This document shows positions 1 to 8,558 of a stretch of 17,199 bases of DNA, piece after piece. The stretch comes from Phanerochaete sordida (taxonomy: Eukaryota; Basidiomycota; Agaricomycetes; Polyporales; Phanerochaetaceae). Position 1 is the stretch's first letter. Each line of letters opens with the position of its first letter. Below the pieces are notes generated by a model. It ran no database searches, was not told where the DNA came from, and saw nothing but the letters and a program-made list of their open reading frames with translations. The position numbers and the translations under genes were made by a program. Where the stretch lies: the NCBI GenBank assembly GCA_019973155.2, contig BPQB01000188.1, positions 1 through 17,199 of the forward strand, written 5' to 3'.

Positions 1-458
1 CTTCGAAATGGCGAAAATACTATATAAGCGCATTATGAGAATGCGGCGAGGATTCTGTCTCATATGCTGATTTGTGGCATTATATTGCCTTGTATGGCCT
101 TACTATCCGGGCGCCGAAAGTCTGATGAGCGAGCCGACATGCGTCTGTCAAGGCGCCCGCTTTGTGGCGTGTCACGGAGGCAATACAACGCGTATCGCCT
201 TCGGAGGCCGGTACGAAAATATCAGGGCTACGTTTGTAACATGACCTTGCTGATTCTGCATCGCTACTGCTGAACTCGCAGTAAAGATAGCTGGTTCAGT
301 CGACAAGCCTTCTGGGCTGGCCAGTGAGGTTGGCGGCGGGCCCGGCGTCGGCTGCGCACCGGCGCTCCAAAACCCGAGGGACAGGTATGTTTAACGGGAA
401 TAAACAAGACAAACGTGACCTCACATGACATGTGGCGTCGAGCAGGCCCCGGAACACA

Positions 459-467
459 TATAAATAG
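459..467 (+). promoter_or_regulatory. Candidate TATA box
   Basis: TATAAATAG is a close match to the eukaryotic TATA consensus. It is followed about 25-30 bases later by GTTCAGCAG, a plausible initiation region, then a C/T-rich stretch and a donor-like CAG/GTGCGTG at 547-556. The first gene downstream on this strand is the BTB-like gene at 1100, so this could be its promoter with an intron in the 5' untranslated region. A different or non-coding transcript is equally possible. Confidence 0.35.
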
Positions 468-695
468 AGGCCCGGGACGCCGTCGTTCAGCAGACACCCC
501 GGCACCTTCCCCTCCCCTCCTCATCTTCCTCAGACGCCATACGTCCCAGGTGCGTGAAACCACATTTCGGGCGGTCGTGCGAGACAGCCGGCCCCCGACG
601 AAGCCATTAGAAAGGAGAGTCATCGGTGCATTTGCTTCCCCTTTCAGGACGGCCTGCAGGGAAGAGGGCGTGCAGACCGGGCTCTCCTCCCCTTG

Positions 696-803
696 GCAGC
701 CCGCGACGCGGGCTGCATATTTCCTGGAGGACGGGCGTGGACCTTTCCGCGGTCTCCAGGATAAGTACCTTCCAGGCTGCGCTTTCTTTGCGCACTTGGA
801 AGG
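696..803. other. Cluster of three hairpins
   Basis: Three inverted repeats lie end to end. At 696-716 is a perfect 10-bp inverted repeat (GCAGCCCGCG and CGCGGGCTGC) around one base. At 723-750 CCTGGAG pairs with CTCCAGG. At 768-803 CCTTCCA pairs with TGGAAGG and encloses a second short stem (GCGC/GCGC) around a TTTCTTT loop. The function is unknown. It could be a structured leader RNA, a remnant of a small inverted-repeat element, or chance in GC-rich DNA. Confidence 0.4.
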
Positions 804-1099
804 GAAACCAACACACGCCCATTGTATGTATCTATACCTAGCTATGTTCTGTGTAGAATAATTGTCTGGCTCCCTCTCCTTGATTCTAATATATGCCGCC
901 TGACGGGCTCTTTATTTTCTGCACTTTGTCTGCCTTGAAATGTGCAGTTTCGTCGCGTCGCGTCGGGGCCGACATGTTCAAACACCGCATCCGCGCCTAC
1001 TCTCAGCGACATCGCGTTCGCCTCCTTCCTCCCACCACCCCACCCCTCATCGTGTACCCTCCTCATATACTGAGCGATACCTCACTATTCCGCTTCACT

Positions 1100-2692
1100 A
1101 TGTCTGACCTCTCCTCCATCCCCGATAGCCAAAGCGGGTGCCCAGACAGCATAGCGGCACGCCCACCACCCTCGACAGACCTTCCGACTGTGAAGTCGAG
1201 GTTCACGAGACAGCGCATGACTGCAACCGCGATGATGGATATCGACGATATGCTCGATTCGCTGCTCAATCCGCCAATTCCTCCCGACATCGCTCCTGGT
1301 ACGCTCACAGCGCATGCTTGCGAGTCCGACGGACGTTGATCGTTTTCCAGCGCCGCCGTCGTACACTGCTGCTCCAGCACCTCCAGCTTACTCGGGAACT
1401 GAAGCCGCGCTCTCCGTCGCCTGCGCTCCTCTACTTCTGGATTCTACCGCAGCGGCTTCGACATCTCGAGAGTTCGCGTCTGAAATCCCGACGCGCGTGA
1501 AGACCAGACGGGGGAAGGCCCGCTATGCGCAACCACCTTGGAACGACATGACGATTCCTACTATGGTTCTTCGTCCTGGACGGATCCCTGGACATCGGGA
1601 GCGGTCTCTTGAGGAATTCTTCGTTCCGGTATGGCTCGCTGCTCGTTCCTCTGCTGTTTGGGACCGGTTGCTCCACGAGGAGCCGAAGAGCTGCCCCATC
1701 TACGATAACCCCGCACAGGCTACCCGCAAGGAATCCAAGACCGCATACGCCAACTGTCTCTGTCACGCGCACAACTCGTACCAAGGCCGACGCGTCGTCG
1801 TCATCGAGAACTGCCTCGCGGGCCATATCCGCCAGGTCCTCGAGATCTGCCGCGCCGCCGCCGCCAACGAACCCGTCGCCTTTCCCACCCCTGACGACGA
1901 CACTCTTCTCACTCTTGGACACATCGCATCGAAGTGTGCGCTCACGCCGGTCGTGAACTACGTCGCGAAGACGGTACCTGTTCTTGCGGCACGCGACCCT
2001 CTCGGCTGGTTCGTCCGCTGCTACGTCTGCGGCTGGCACACGCTCTTGCCCGTCTGCGCCCGCCTCAGCTTCTCTCCACGCGCCGCACAGGATTCTTGGG
2101 CGCCCATTGCTGGCATCGACGACTCCTCCCCCGACGTCATCCTCGCCCGCAAGGCCTTCGCTGATCTTGGCGCCATGTATCGCGAAGCCCTCTCGGACAG
2201 TCTGCAGGGTCAGATCGTCGGCGATGGCGGCGACGGCTTCGACTGCGCCATACCGGCTCTCGACGGCTCGCATATCGCTTTGGCGTTCTTCATCTGCACT
2301 CACTATCCTGACGCGGAGCTCCTTCTGGCGCGGCTTGGCGACGCTACGGTTGTCACTGTCAACATCGCCTTCGTCGACACTTTGCGCGACCTCCAGCAGC
2401 AGCTCGTGGTGTATCCCTCCGAGCGGACGCTCGTGACGTTTACTCGCCTTCGCGATTATGCAGGCACGGTCTGCAGCAAGTGCCGGGACGAAATGCGAGT
2501 GGATGTCAACGATCTCGCTGGCATATTTGCGAAGCTCCTGGAGCGCAGCTTCGCCCATTCGAGTGTACGTACGATCGCGTCATCCTGGCCCTACCGGACC
2601 TTACACGCTGTCGTTCCCAGGTGCCGTTCCCCGATATCCAGGCTTGCGTCGTCCAGCAGCACAAGGACAAGCGGATAGATTTGAACACTTAA
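1100..2692 (+). CDS. BTB/POZ-like domain protein, spliced
   Basis: Three exons (1100-1298, 1351-2564, 2621-2692) join in frame to a protein of 494 residues. Intron 1 is GTACGC...TTTTCCAG (52 nt) and intron 2 is GTACGT...TTCCCAG (56 nt); reading through intron 2 would instead stop at 2678. The N-terminus to about residue 105 is low-complexity (Pro, Ala, Ser). The middle resembles the fungal BTB-plus-helical-tail architecture: VWLAARSSAVWDRLL matches the H-K-A...S-S-x-F region, then GRRVVVIENCL, LEICRAA and, further on, ARDPLGWFVRCYVCGW, which matches the usual DPL-R-V-Y-A-I-A-C segment. A CSKCRDEM pair of cysteines near the C-terminus also fits. The usual BTB opening strand is poorly conserved and there is an insertion after DRLL, so this is a divergent member. 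BTB proteins typically serve as dimerising adaptors, often for cullin ligases; nothing here fixes the role. A fragment of the same gene lies at 6534-6882. Confidence 0.6.
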
Positions 2693-2821
2693 GACCTTAG
2701 CAGCGCTAGGTAAAGGTGAGCCGCTCTCCCCTCTGCCAGACTCCACTCTGAGAGTATTGACAGGGCGCCATAGCTCATCTGGATGCCTCATACACTGTTC
2801 CAACAGAAATTTACTCCCATC

Positions 2822-3139
2822 ATCTACATGCGCAGATTGGGAGCGTCATTCCTTCGCTATACCTCAATACAGCTATTCATACATCTCTGTCGTCGGAACT
2901 GCTGTTGGTGCGCGCTGGAATATGCAAAGTAATTGCCCCGTTCTCGGGCAGTACCAGGGCATGGCCCTGCACGTCTACGACCGCTACCAGAGCTCTCTGC
3001 CGTACGTGCGATCATATTCGCCTCTATTCTTCAGAGCCCGTGCAACACAGCAGATTGCGGACGCCTGTCCTTAGGCTACAGCAACGGCTGCAATCACAAC
3101 GGTTCCGTGTTCACGTCCACGCTCATCGATGTTCTCTGA
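2822..3139 (+). other. Coding-like stretch, possible gene remnant
   Basis: From about 2820 to 2997 one frame reads as plausible protein (including CPVLGQYQGMALHVYDRY). After a GTGCGA...TTCTTCAG segment of only 29 nt, a second frame continues plausibly (SPCNTADCGRLS, then SNGCNHNGSVFTS) to a stop at 3137-3139. The gap is too short for a normal basidiomycete intron, so this may be a decayed gene, a misjudged splice, or chance. I do not recognise the product, and no signal peptide or start is evident. Confidence 0.2.
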
Positions 3140-3170
3140 CTGTGTCATACATGATATGGACCCGGCTCGC

Positions 3171-3656
3171 TCAGCACATCAGCTGTCCGTTGATATTCTG
3201 CACGCATGTTCCTGCAGGACGTCGTCAATGTTCCAATTTGTAATGCAGAATTATGAGAAATTACCAAGGTTAATTGTCATCTCCCCATATCCGCACCGGC
3301 AGTACAAAGTCTTCCTGGATTCCAAGAGCTCGCAATTCACACTACGAACGCACCCGCGGGCGCTACCATCGTTGCTGCATCATACAATGCACGTTTAATT
3401 CATGCGTCCAATCATCTTCCACTGTATGGGCGCACCTTGCATCACAAACAAGTTTGTGATCGGCGGTCACTCCGAGGCATGTGGTGATATCGATAGAAGT
3501 ATCTTGGTAGTTGCCGTGAGTGTCGCGGCAGGACGCAGTCACCTCCGAGTCGTCAAGAACGATGCGATAGCAGGAGTCTTGAAAGTCTGCAGTCACGCAG
3601 ACCGTGGCGATGAGCAAAGCCACGATAGAGGGGATAGTCTTCTGGTGAGGACGCAT
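3171..3656 (-). CDS. Secreted CVNH-type protein, copy 1
   Basis: Three exons (3656-3436, 3374-3265, 3211-3171) encode 123 residues. An N-terminal signal peptide (MRPHQK, then a hydrophobic run IVALLIATVCV, cleaved near TADF) precedes a cyanovirin-N homology (CVNH) fold signature in two halves. The first half has a DSC near the start, then TASC, TSIDITTCLG and LVCD; the second has LYCRC, TINLGTCVQNINGQLMC. In CVNH domains each half follows the pattern C...L..C......S-I-D-L...I-x-N-x-D-G-x-L. Introns are 61 nt (phase 2, GTGCGC...TGATGCAG) and 53 nt (phase 1, GTAATT...CTGCAG). The first intron falls exactly between the two CVNH halves. The family binds mannose-rich glycans in other species; binding here is inferred. 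Start chosen at the ATG directly before the signal peptide, 47 bp from a TATA box; an in-frame ATG at 3686 lies in the leader. Confidence 0.78.
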
Positions 3657-3702
3657 CGCGAAGTGTGGACGGGAATTGGCAGCCACCTCCCGGACATGCG
3701 AG

Positions 3703-3713
3703 CTTTATATATA
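3703..3713 (-). promoter_or_regulatory. TATA box of CVNH copy 1
   Basis: On the minus strand the sequence is TATATATAAAG, 47-57 bp upstream of the ATG at 3656. It is followed by GCTCGCATGTCCGGGA, which is nearly identical to the leader of CVNH copy 2, supporting a shared core promoter and a very short 5' untranslated region. Confidence 0.65.
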
Positions 3714-3885
3714 CTACTAGAGCTGTGATCACCAAGCGAATGAAGATTGATCGTGCGCACGGTGTATCTCACAGCGCTGGGCAAGACTTGATTTCTCGGC
3801 TAGTAGCATTGACAGTCTCGATAGATTGATGCGCGACATGGAATTGATCAAGCGGAAGAGCGCAAAGGCGGGTACTACAAGCATT

Positions 3886-5042
3886 CTAAAGCCCGGTATC
3901 CGAGGCACTGCTTGCCGTCTCCGAGCAGAGCAAGGCATCTTCAGGCTCCATCACACGCCGCGCCTGAGAGCGAGAAGAGCCTGCTGCAGCGCGCACCTCG
4001 GCTCCGTTCATACGCCCCCAGAGAGCTCTTTCGTAACCCGACGTGGCGGCGGACATCGCTCTGGTAGATGCTATCGAAGGACAGGTGCAAATCGTCGGGT
4101 AGGGCGGACCCACCTCCTGCGCTGTGGAGGCCCTGAAGTCCTTCGAGCAAGCCATGCAGTATAATGAGCCTGAATCTGCTGGCGGAGAATGATCATACGA
4201 GCCGATTGCGTTCCGATCAAATCCATCGCCTGCGGCGCATGTCAGCGTCATACAGGTGTATGGGGGACAACGGGAACGTACGCATCCTGAAAGTGGCCCC
4301 AGGTGCGTCTAGAATCTTCAAGACGAGGCTGAACTTCAATGATTTCAGTGATGTACCTTCCACGACCCGTGTACTCGTAATGGCCGCCGCAGGTCGGCCC
4401 TCGCGACCGGATTCCGAGGACTGTCTGACTATCTCTGCGTCGGCTGAGACAGAAAGCGAACAGTGACGCACATAATCTCGGTTGCTTGCTCAGCGGTGCA
4501 AAGTTTGCACTGTTCGCCCCCGCCCTGAGGCGACCCGTAAAGTGGAGGGCGTAGTGCGCGACGATGGCCGGGATCTGCACCCGCATGCCATCGCGGTCGG
4601 TGTGAACGGAGACGATTTGCGGGTCACCGTCGAACGCCTTCTGCGCCGCCTCCACCAGAAGAGCGGCGGCGGCACTGCCGCCAGCCGTGCACGCTCGCAC
4701 GTCCAGTGCACGCCGCACTGCGCAGACTGCGCGTCCCCGAGCGCGCCGCTTTTCCGGATGTGTGCGATGAGCTCTCGTGGTGCAGGTGAACGACGTTGTC
4801 AGCATGGAAAGCGTGCGCCGGTAACGGCATGCCTCGCGCGCGTCGACGTGTGCCGCCCGGTCAGGCGATACGTAGCAAGACAGTGGGGCATCTGGTGTTC
4901 CGATGGTAGGCATGAACGGTGCGGCGGTGTGGCGGTGGCGAACGTAGGCGATACAATATGCGTGGTGCTGAGCGAAGAGGGCAGACGCGCGAAGGAATGG
5001 TCTTGTATCATTCACGCTCGCTCGCGGCATCGCGTTCACCAT
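3886..5042 (-). CDS. Multi-exon gene of unknown function
   Basis: I do not recognise this protein. Four exons fit together on the minus strand: 5042 (start uncertain) to 4511, 4443-4357, a 27-nt exon 4308-4282, and 4229-3886 ending at TAG. The introns are 67, 48 and 52 nt, have GT donors (GTGCAA, GTACAT, GTACGT) and CAG/TAG acceptors, and are all phase 1, so one frame runs through them. The clearest coding part is the 3' portion of the first exon (AAALLVEAAQKAFDGDPQIV, then VSVHTDRDGMRVQIP), with strongly GC-ending codons. Across the short exons the frame reads VVE-DAPGATFRM-RDGFDRNAIG. The start is unsure: an extra upstream exon beginning at the ATG near 5262 is possible, with an intron (GTACGT donor) close to 5130. 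An opposing plus-strand frame at 4482-5117 is judged a shadow. No signal peptide or known catalytic motif was seen. Confidence 0.4.
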
Positions 5043-5712
5043 GACACCGAGCTCACGGGCACGCGGGTAAATCTACGGGAGCTCCTCATCGAGCAGTGGT
5101 GGAAGGAAATAGGATAGATTACGTACGTGCTTCTCATGCTCGGGAGCAGGACAGCGAGACGAACCGGAGGGCTCTCTGAGATCAGGAGAGTCAAAGACGT
5201 TGCCGTGTCCCTCGCGGGCTGCAGCGCCAATACTCCCCGCTGGCCATCTTTGACCCATGTTTGCTTCTCGTTTCGCGAGTCGGTTCAGCGCAGCAAAGAG
5301 CACATTTTAGTGTCTGTCTGCGGACTAAAGTTTCAGCTGCTATCGCGAGGACACCGATGTCGTCGCAGTCCGTGCACAAATAAGTATGCCGAAGCCTTGA
5401 GGGAGGTGTAAAATTTCATGGAGTGCCACGCGAGAGCATCCCGTGCCTGATACGCTATCGATTGCCTCAATGAACTCAAGTGAGTGTAAACAGCTGACGA
5501 GCAAGAGAGCGTACACTTATAACAAATTCTAGAGCGTCAAGTGCTAATAATCATTGAGCAACACATCCAGTACACCAGCTCTGTAGTTAAAAGCCTTCGG
5601 TCTGCCAGTGCCTCCGCTTCGACAAGTGCCATATAACTCGTACTTTTTCAGCAGTAAATGCGTGCAGTAACATAATATGGGGCCACGGTATACTCGTTCT
5701 CGTCCGGGATTC
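5043..5712. other. Intergenic, little visible
   Basis: This may contain a 5' exon of the unknown minus-strand gene (ATG near 5262, donor GTACGT near 5130). The remainder, about 5300-5712, is AT-richer, and I see no gene, repeat or RNA in it. Confidence 0.35.
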
Positions 5713-6243
5713 TCAGATTGTGGCATATATGACACCGGTCGAGACCGGCGAGCACGTCAGCTGTCCGTTGGTGTTGTCAATGCAGGTTCCTGTGGCATAA
5801 GGTTAGTACTCTATTTCGTGCTGCAGAATTCTCGAAACGGACCAAGGTTGATTGACACCAGTTTGTTATTGCATTCGCAGAACAAAACGTTCCTTACCGC
5901 GAGCAACAGCGTGCAAGTGTAGAGGCCCCGCCCACACGCTGAGACTGCGCTGCCATTGCGACTGCATCATACAACGCATAGTGCGGGTGTAAGCTACGCA
6001 CGTTTTTTGCACTGTGCACACGTACCTCCGGTCGCAGATAAGCTTTCCATCAGTGTAGCCGACGCAGTCCGTGAGGACAATTGACGTGTCATTCCACACT
6101 CCAGTGGTGACTTTGCAGGACGCTTGCAAAGTTGTGCCATTCAAACTGTAGCTGGTGCAGGAGTCCGCGAAGTCCGCGGATACGCAGACCGTAGCAATGA
6201 GCGAAGCCACTACGGCGGGAGAAATTATCGGGTGAAGATGCAT
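5713..6243 (-). CDS. Secreted CVNH-type protein, copy 2
   Basis: Three exons (6243-6026, 5961-5843, 5789-5713) encode 137 residues: a signal peptide (hydrophobic VVASLIATVCVSA) and then a CVNH domain. The first half shows FADSCTSYSLNGTTLQASC and TSIVLTDCVGYTDGKLIC; the second shows SACGRGLYTC, FCEC, VSINLGTCIDNTNGQLTC. Introns are 64 nt (GTACGT...TGATGCAG, phase 2) and 53 nt (GTCCGT...CCACAG with a CTAAC branch point, phase 1), at the same places as in copies 1 and 3. Compared with copy 1, the stop that follows the last cysteine is replaced by a serine codon (TGC TCG instead of TGC TGA), adding 14 residues (starting PVSTGVIY). It probably acts outside the cell as a lectin-like protein; this is inferred from the family. 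Start chosen at the ATG just before the hydrophobic run, 53 bp from a TATA box. Confidence 0.8.
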
Positions 6244-6295
6244 GGCCGAGCTTGAGCGTGGGCTGGTATTGACAGCCAGTTCCCGGACGTGCAAG

Positions 6296-6304
6296 CTTTA
6301 TATG
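6296..6304 (-). promoter_or_regulatory. TATA box of CVNH copy 2
   Basis: The minus strand reads CATATAAAG, 53-61 bp upstream of the ATG at 6243. It is followed by GCTTGCACGTCCGGGA, matching the copy 1 leader at most positions. Confidence 0.65.
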
Positions 6305-6533
6305 TGCCACCAGAGATGCCATCCTCAGCCAAAGTCAAGTTGTCGTCTTCCATGGTATACGCCACAGCATGTAGCGAGACCGATTCTTATGCGGTTAGCA
6401 GTATTGAGAGTCTCGATAAATTATTGCATCGCAGAGCATAAATGACGGAAAGGGCAGAACGATTGGTCTAGTGCCGTCGCCTCGCCAACTTGCTCCTGCA
6501 TATACTAGTGTAACTATCAGCGAGATACTGGCG

Positions 6534-6882
6534 CAACGATCTTCGCCTTCGCTTCCCGCCGCGCACCATGCAGAGTCACTAGGCACTCATTGCTAGCGTC
6601 GACGATGATTCTCGCGATGTCGTCCTCGCGTGCAAGGCTTTCACTAGTCTCGGTGCCACGTACCGCGACGCCCTCTCGGACCGGCTCCGAGGCCAGGTTG
6701 TCGGCAACGACTGCGCTATGCAATCTGTACTGGTTCTCGACAGCTCGCATATCGGAATCGAGTTCTTCAACTGCGCTCGCTGGTCTGACGCGGAGCTTCT
6801 ACGGGCGCGGCTTGGCGATGACTGGAACGTGACTAGGGCTGACAGCTTCCATTGGGCATATACGGCTCGCACATTCGGATAG
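6534..6882 (+). pseudogene. Fragment of the BTB-like gene
   Basis: This stretch is homologous to 2055-2342 of the BTB-like gene. The frame retains VDDDSRDVVLACKAF, then YRDALSDRLRGQVVG, and SDAELLRARLGD, facing the parent's IDDSSPDVILARKAF, YREALSDSLQGQIVG and PDAELLLARLGD. The net length difference is 6 bases, so the frame is kept for 97 codons between an in-frame TAG at 6580-6582 (at a position that is Trp in the parent) and a TAG at 6880-6882. The N-terminal two-thirds and C-terminus of the parent are absent. It ends against the promoter of CVNH copy 3, suggesting that a BTB-CVNH unit was duplicated and the BTB gene then decayed. It could also be expressed as a short peptide, which seems less likely. 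Confidence 0.7.
6857..6865 (+). promoter_or_regulatory. Degenerate TATA box of CVNH copy 3
   Basis: CATATACGG followed by CTCGCACATTCGGA lies 55-63 bp before the ATG at 6920. It aligns with the TATA/leader of copies 1 and 2 (CATATAAAG, then CTTGCACGTCCGGGA), but the AAA of the TATA box has become CGG, which may weaken expression. Confidence 0.5.
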
Positions 6883-6919
6883 CAACCGTCCGCATCAGCC
6901 CTTTACCAGATACTCTGCG

Positions 6920-7402
6920 ATGCAGCTCCGCCACACATTCGCCTCCGCCATCCTGGCCATGCTCATCACCGCCTCACGCGTGTCTGCGGACTACGCAGAC
7001 AGCTGCATCACCAGCTTTGTGGAGAACGGCACCCTCCAGGCATTCTATTGCCCTCGCGTGGGCGGGAGATTGGAGGTCTTGCGCACGTCGATCGACCTCA
7101 ATCGGTGCATCGGCTACCAACATGGGATGCTTGTCTGTAACAGTCGGTACGTGACAGATGCTGGGCAGATGCGTCGTGTGTGCGCTGAGCATGAGATAAA
7201 TGTAGTGGAGGGCTCAGCTCGGCATGTGATACCCAACGCTGCTACCTCGAGTACGCAAAGAGGATCACCTGCCCTTGCGCCGACGGTAGGACTCATTCTG
7301 TCAACCCTGGTGCGTGTTATCAGCGCACAGTGTGAACTGCTGCGCTTACAGGTAACTGCAGGAGATTGCATTCAGAATATCGATGGATACCTCAAGTGTT
7401 AG
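6920..7402 (+). CDS. Secreted CVNH-type protein, copy 3
   Basis: Three exons (6920-7146, 7206-7309, 7362-7402) encode 123 residues. The signal peptide is MQLRHTFASAILAMLITASR with cleavage likely near VSADYADSC. The CVNH signature follows: TSIDLNRCIGYQHGMLVC in the first half, LSSACDTQRCYLEY, ITCPC and GDCIQNIDGYLKC in the second. Intron 1 is GTACGT...AAATGTAG (59 nt, phase 2) and intron 2 is GTGCGT...ACTGCAG (52 nt, phase 1), the same positions as in copies 1 and 2; exon 3 is 41 nt as in copy 1. Reading straight through without splicing also stays open to the same stop but gives a nonsense middle lacking the paired cysteines. It is transcribed in the opposite direction to the other two copies. 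The second-half TSIDL equivalent is weaker (HSVNPG). Confidence 0.78.
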   Translation: MQLRHTFASAILAMLITASRVSADYADSCITSFVENGTLQAFYCPRVGGRLEVLRTSIDLNRCIGYQHGMLVCNSRYVTDAGQMRRVCAEHEINVVEGSARHVIPNAATSSTQRGSPALAPTVGLILSTLVRVISAQCELLRLQVTAGDCIQNIDGYLKC

Positions 7403-8540
7403 TCGTGCATTGTCAATTACGCATGTCTCGTACAAGCATATACATATCACATACGTCTAGTACACTATGTATACCTCGCTCGCGTCGACGTGCGCCAAGG
7501 CTCGCATGGAGCGCACCCCTCGTAGGACCATCTCGAGGTGCCCGATTGGCGGAAAGTCCAGCGGGAAGGGCCAGCAGGATTGCGGGTGTCAGGTGCGTCG
7601 CTGACGGATGGGCGGCGGGGCGTGCAAGGTTCGGATCGATGAAGAGGAGATAAACGCAGAAGAACAGCCTTTCTCATTGGGTCGCGCGCCGCCGAGGCCT
7701 CTATCCCACGAAGAAGCTGAGATCATTCGCTCACGAGTGGATCTGTAACGGTCTTCAGCGAGCAGTAATGGACATCGAGAAGACAGACGGGACACGTGCT
7801 GTGCATGCCTCCGCCCAGAGTTGCCAACCAAACTTCGGTGCCCGTCGAGATCGGCAGCATCAGAGAACGCTACCATCGCCTCGCGGAGCTCCTAGATTGA
7901 ACTATCAGCGATGCACCAGCGCAATGTAAAGACAGCGCACCGTCACGACTCCCAGCAGCCACTCTCTCTGCGCAACAACAACAACCTCGGCGCGCACGGT
8001 GTGCGCACTCGACAAGCGACCTGCTCGGCCCAAGCTGAAGCAACGCTGCTCTGCGCCAGGCGTAGCAGCGAGAGAGGGATGTGAGGTGGGAAATTGGCCG
8101 ACCTACGGTGGTGGGAGCCGCGATTAGGGTGGACTGGACTGAGCATAGGAGGACGAAGGCGAGATGGCAGGGTTGCGAGACGAAGGCATGTGGTGAAGAG
8201 CCTCCCCAACGAGATCACATTGGGGCCGTACTCGTTAGGCGCACTGGCGTTGAAGGTAGCAGGGTTTCCTGATCAGCCACGCGCCCCCGCGCCCGAGACG
8301 GGGGTCCGGACGTCTCCTGTGCTCCAGAGCGCATCCTCACCAGGGCTAGCACGGGCTTTCTGCAGACAACGGAATCTGGCATGTCTTGAGGACGTAAATG
8401 TGTCAAATGTGTCAATAGAATACAAGGTATATTTTCAAGGGTCCGGGTTCCATATTCAAGCTTCAAGTCGTGCACAAATAACTTGCTGTACAGTGCCTTC
8501 CGCTACGCCCTGCGCAAAGCCTCGTCAGCGAACGCTAGAA
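7403..8540. other. Gene-poor stretch
   Basis: No gene could be supported. A short CAA run lies at 7973-7985. On the minus strand near 8270-8200 one frame reads sensibly for about 25 codons (ATFNASAPNEYGPN, then VISLG) behind a possible acceptor, but an in-frame stop precedes it and no partner exon was found. It may be a relic. Confidence 0.4.
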
Positions 8541-8558
8541 AATAGTCCGGGCGCGTAC

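Larger units (their letters stand above)
1..1099. other. Upstream region without a supported gene
   Basis: No reading frame here has coding character that I can defend; the longer frames (for example 415-861 +) have arbitrary composition and no recognisable motif. The stretch holds TATA-like sequences at 21-28 and 459-467, a pyrimidine-rich run at about 500-535, a good splice-donor sequence (CAG before GTGCGTG) at 547-556, and three consecutive hairpins at 696-803. It may be the promoter and long or spliced leader of the BTB-like gene that starts at 1100. That is inference. Confidence 0.5.
3171..3870 (-). repeat. Segmental duplication, copy 1
   Basis: This block (CVNH gene plus about 200 bp upstream) aligns by eye with 5713-6430 in the same orientation. 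Besides exons and introns, the match covers the TATA box and leader (GTCCGGGA and TGGCTG are shared). It extends to a distal element where AGTCTCGATAGATT at 3814-3827 faces AGTCTCGATAAATT in the other copy. Divergence is high enough that the duplication is not recent. Confidence 0.6.
5713..6430 (-). repeat. Segmental duplication, copy 2
   Basis: Partner of 3171-3870 in direct orientation, carrying CVNH copy 2 with its promoter and distal upstream sequence. Similarity is strongest in the core promoter and in the last exon (AACGGACAGCTGA is shared) and fades beyond about 6430. Confidence 0.6.

Noticed and set aside
415..861. Open frame of 148 codons on the plus strand
   Set aside because: It begins before the TATA-containing promoter, is rich in Arg and Pro from GC-rich DNA, has no motif and runs through the hairpin cluster.
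1431..2558. 375-codon minus-strand frame
   Set aside because: It is antisense to the BTB-like gene. The plus strand has splice-supported ends, a duplicated fragment that keeps the plus frame, and BTB-like motifs.
4482..5117. 211-codon plus-strand frame
   Set aside because: It lies opposite the minus-strand gene whose introns and codon choice fit better. I saw no splice or motif support for it, but transcripts could reverse this judgement.
7730..7830. Cys-pair sequence (TCPVCLLDVHYC) on the minus strand resembling a RING finger start
   Set aside because: It is only one cysteine pair with a stop soon after and no further zinc ligands; taken as chance.
7973..7985. Short CAA microsatellite
   Set aside because: It has about four units only; too short to mean anything by itself.
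8195..8270. Minus-strand peptide ATFNASAPNEYGPN as an exon
   Set aside because: It looks protein-like but has an in-frame stop just upstream, no convincing partner exon and no family that I can name.
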